NCBI GenBank assembly: GCA_020725025.1
Contig: DYFV01000011.1
Coordinates: 32,810 to 96,809 of the forward strand
Source of the DNA: Azoarcus sp.
GTDB lineage: Bacteria; Pseudomonadota; Gammaproteobacteria; Burkholderiales; Rhodocyclaceae
Direction of reading: 5' to 3'
DNA length: 64,000 bases
Shown here: positions 63,756 through 64,000 of the stretch, in pieces
Layout of the letters: each line of letters begins with the position of its first letter
How positions within the stretch are numbered: position 1 is the stretch's first letter
Position numbers and translations under genes: made by a program
Notes under the pieces: model-generated
Seen by the model: only the letters and a program-made list of their open reading frames with translations
Told to the model about the DNA's origin: nothing
Databases searched by the model: none

Positions 63756-64000
63756 CGCGCGTGGGCGTGCCGCGATCGCGAACCGGAGCGTAGCCGGGGC
63801 GGCGCCCCGCCGACGGTCGCGCTCCAGGCAAGGAGGATCCGCCTCGATGAGCCACCCGCCATTCTTGGCCACCGGCGGCCGGGCAACGACTCGGGAGCCG
63901 CATGCCTAGCCGGACGGGCCGGTGCCATCCGCTGCGTGGCCCGCTGCGGTAGTGTTCTGAACAGTGTGCAAAAGCCCGGAGGGGCTTGCAGAGAGGGGTG

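Noticed and set aside
63950..64000. AAGCCC-GGAG-GGGCTT hairpin near the window end as a terminator for fbp
   Set aside because: It is about 220 bp after fbp and lacks a T run on the plus strand.

Overview
The window is about 64 kb of GC-rich DNA with strong codon bias, dense operons and many 4-bp ATGA/GTGA gene overlaps. Gene content and order (petABC followed by sspA-sspB, dnaX-ybaB-recR, betaproteobacterial-type ArsC and NirBD/NarK) point to a betaproteobacterium, most likely in the Rhodocyclales/Sterolibacteriaceae neighbourhood where arx gene islands are known. That placement is inference; no rRNA gene lies in the window.

Layout. (1) 1-9.9 kb: nitrate assimilation. It holds the 3' end of nasA, then nrtA-nrtB-nrtC(D) behind a near-consensus sigma54 promoter and an attenuator leader, then a chemoreceptor-like protein, a NIT-domain nitrate-sensor protein and a GGDEF-EAL protein in one tight run. 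(2) 9.9-18.4 kb: an exonuclease, a PP2C-phosphatase/Ser-Thr-kinase fusion, a second PAS-GGDEF-EAL protein, an RlhA-like U32 protein and a DUF4142 protein. (3) 18.4-22.9 kb, minus strand: nirB-nirD-narK, again with a sigma54 promoter and a leader that can form two hexaloop hairpins. (4) 22.9-27.9 kb: ars operon 1 (arsR-arsC-arsD-arsA-acr3 plus an ECF sigma factor). (5) 28.1-32.3 kb: a small repeat protein, an atypical metallo-beta-lactamase-fold protein, and an ArsP-like permease/thioredoxin-like/DsbD-like membrane module; the DsbD-like gene is split by an in-frame amber codon. (6) 32.4-35.7 kb: ars operon 2 (a second arsR, an ArsO-like flavoprotein with a cysteine-rich tail, an MFS exporter). 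(7) 35.7-47.3 kb: an arx island for anaerobic-type arsenite oxidation, arxB2-A-B1-C-D on the minus strand, divergent from the regulatory genes arxX-arxS-arxR. (8) 47.3-64 kb: core genome, with an acyl-CoA synthetase, HugZ-like protein, 4.5S SRP RNA, ZIP transporter, Cfa, dnaX-ybaB-recR, cytochrome bc1, sspAB, a glycosyltransferase, hemerythrin, DadA and fructose-1,6-bisphosphatase.

How it works together. ArxX/ArxS would sense arsenite in the periplasm and ArxR, a GAFTGA-type sigma54 activator, would switch on arxB2AB1CD. The sequence shows a good sigma54 promoter upstream of arxB2 and two perfect GTTAC-N6-GTAAC palindromes 44 bp apart further upstream, the natural candidates for ArxR enhancer sites. 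Arsenate made by ArxA would be handled by ArsC and Acr3/ArsA of the flanking ars operons. The nitrate genes share a second control layer: both the nrt and nir leaders can fold paired hairpins with hexanucleotide loops carrying A at position 1 and G at position 4, the known signature of ANTAR-protein targets, yet the NIT-domain protein encoded here has no ANTAR domain. Possible new biology lies in the ArxR operator model, the ANTAR-type leaders, the split NIT/chemoreceptor/c-di-GMP module, and the duplicated operators of the second ars operon.
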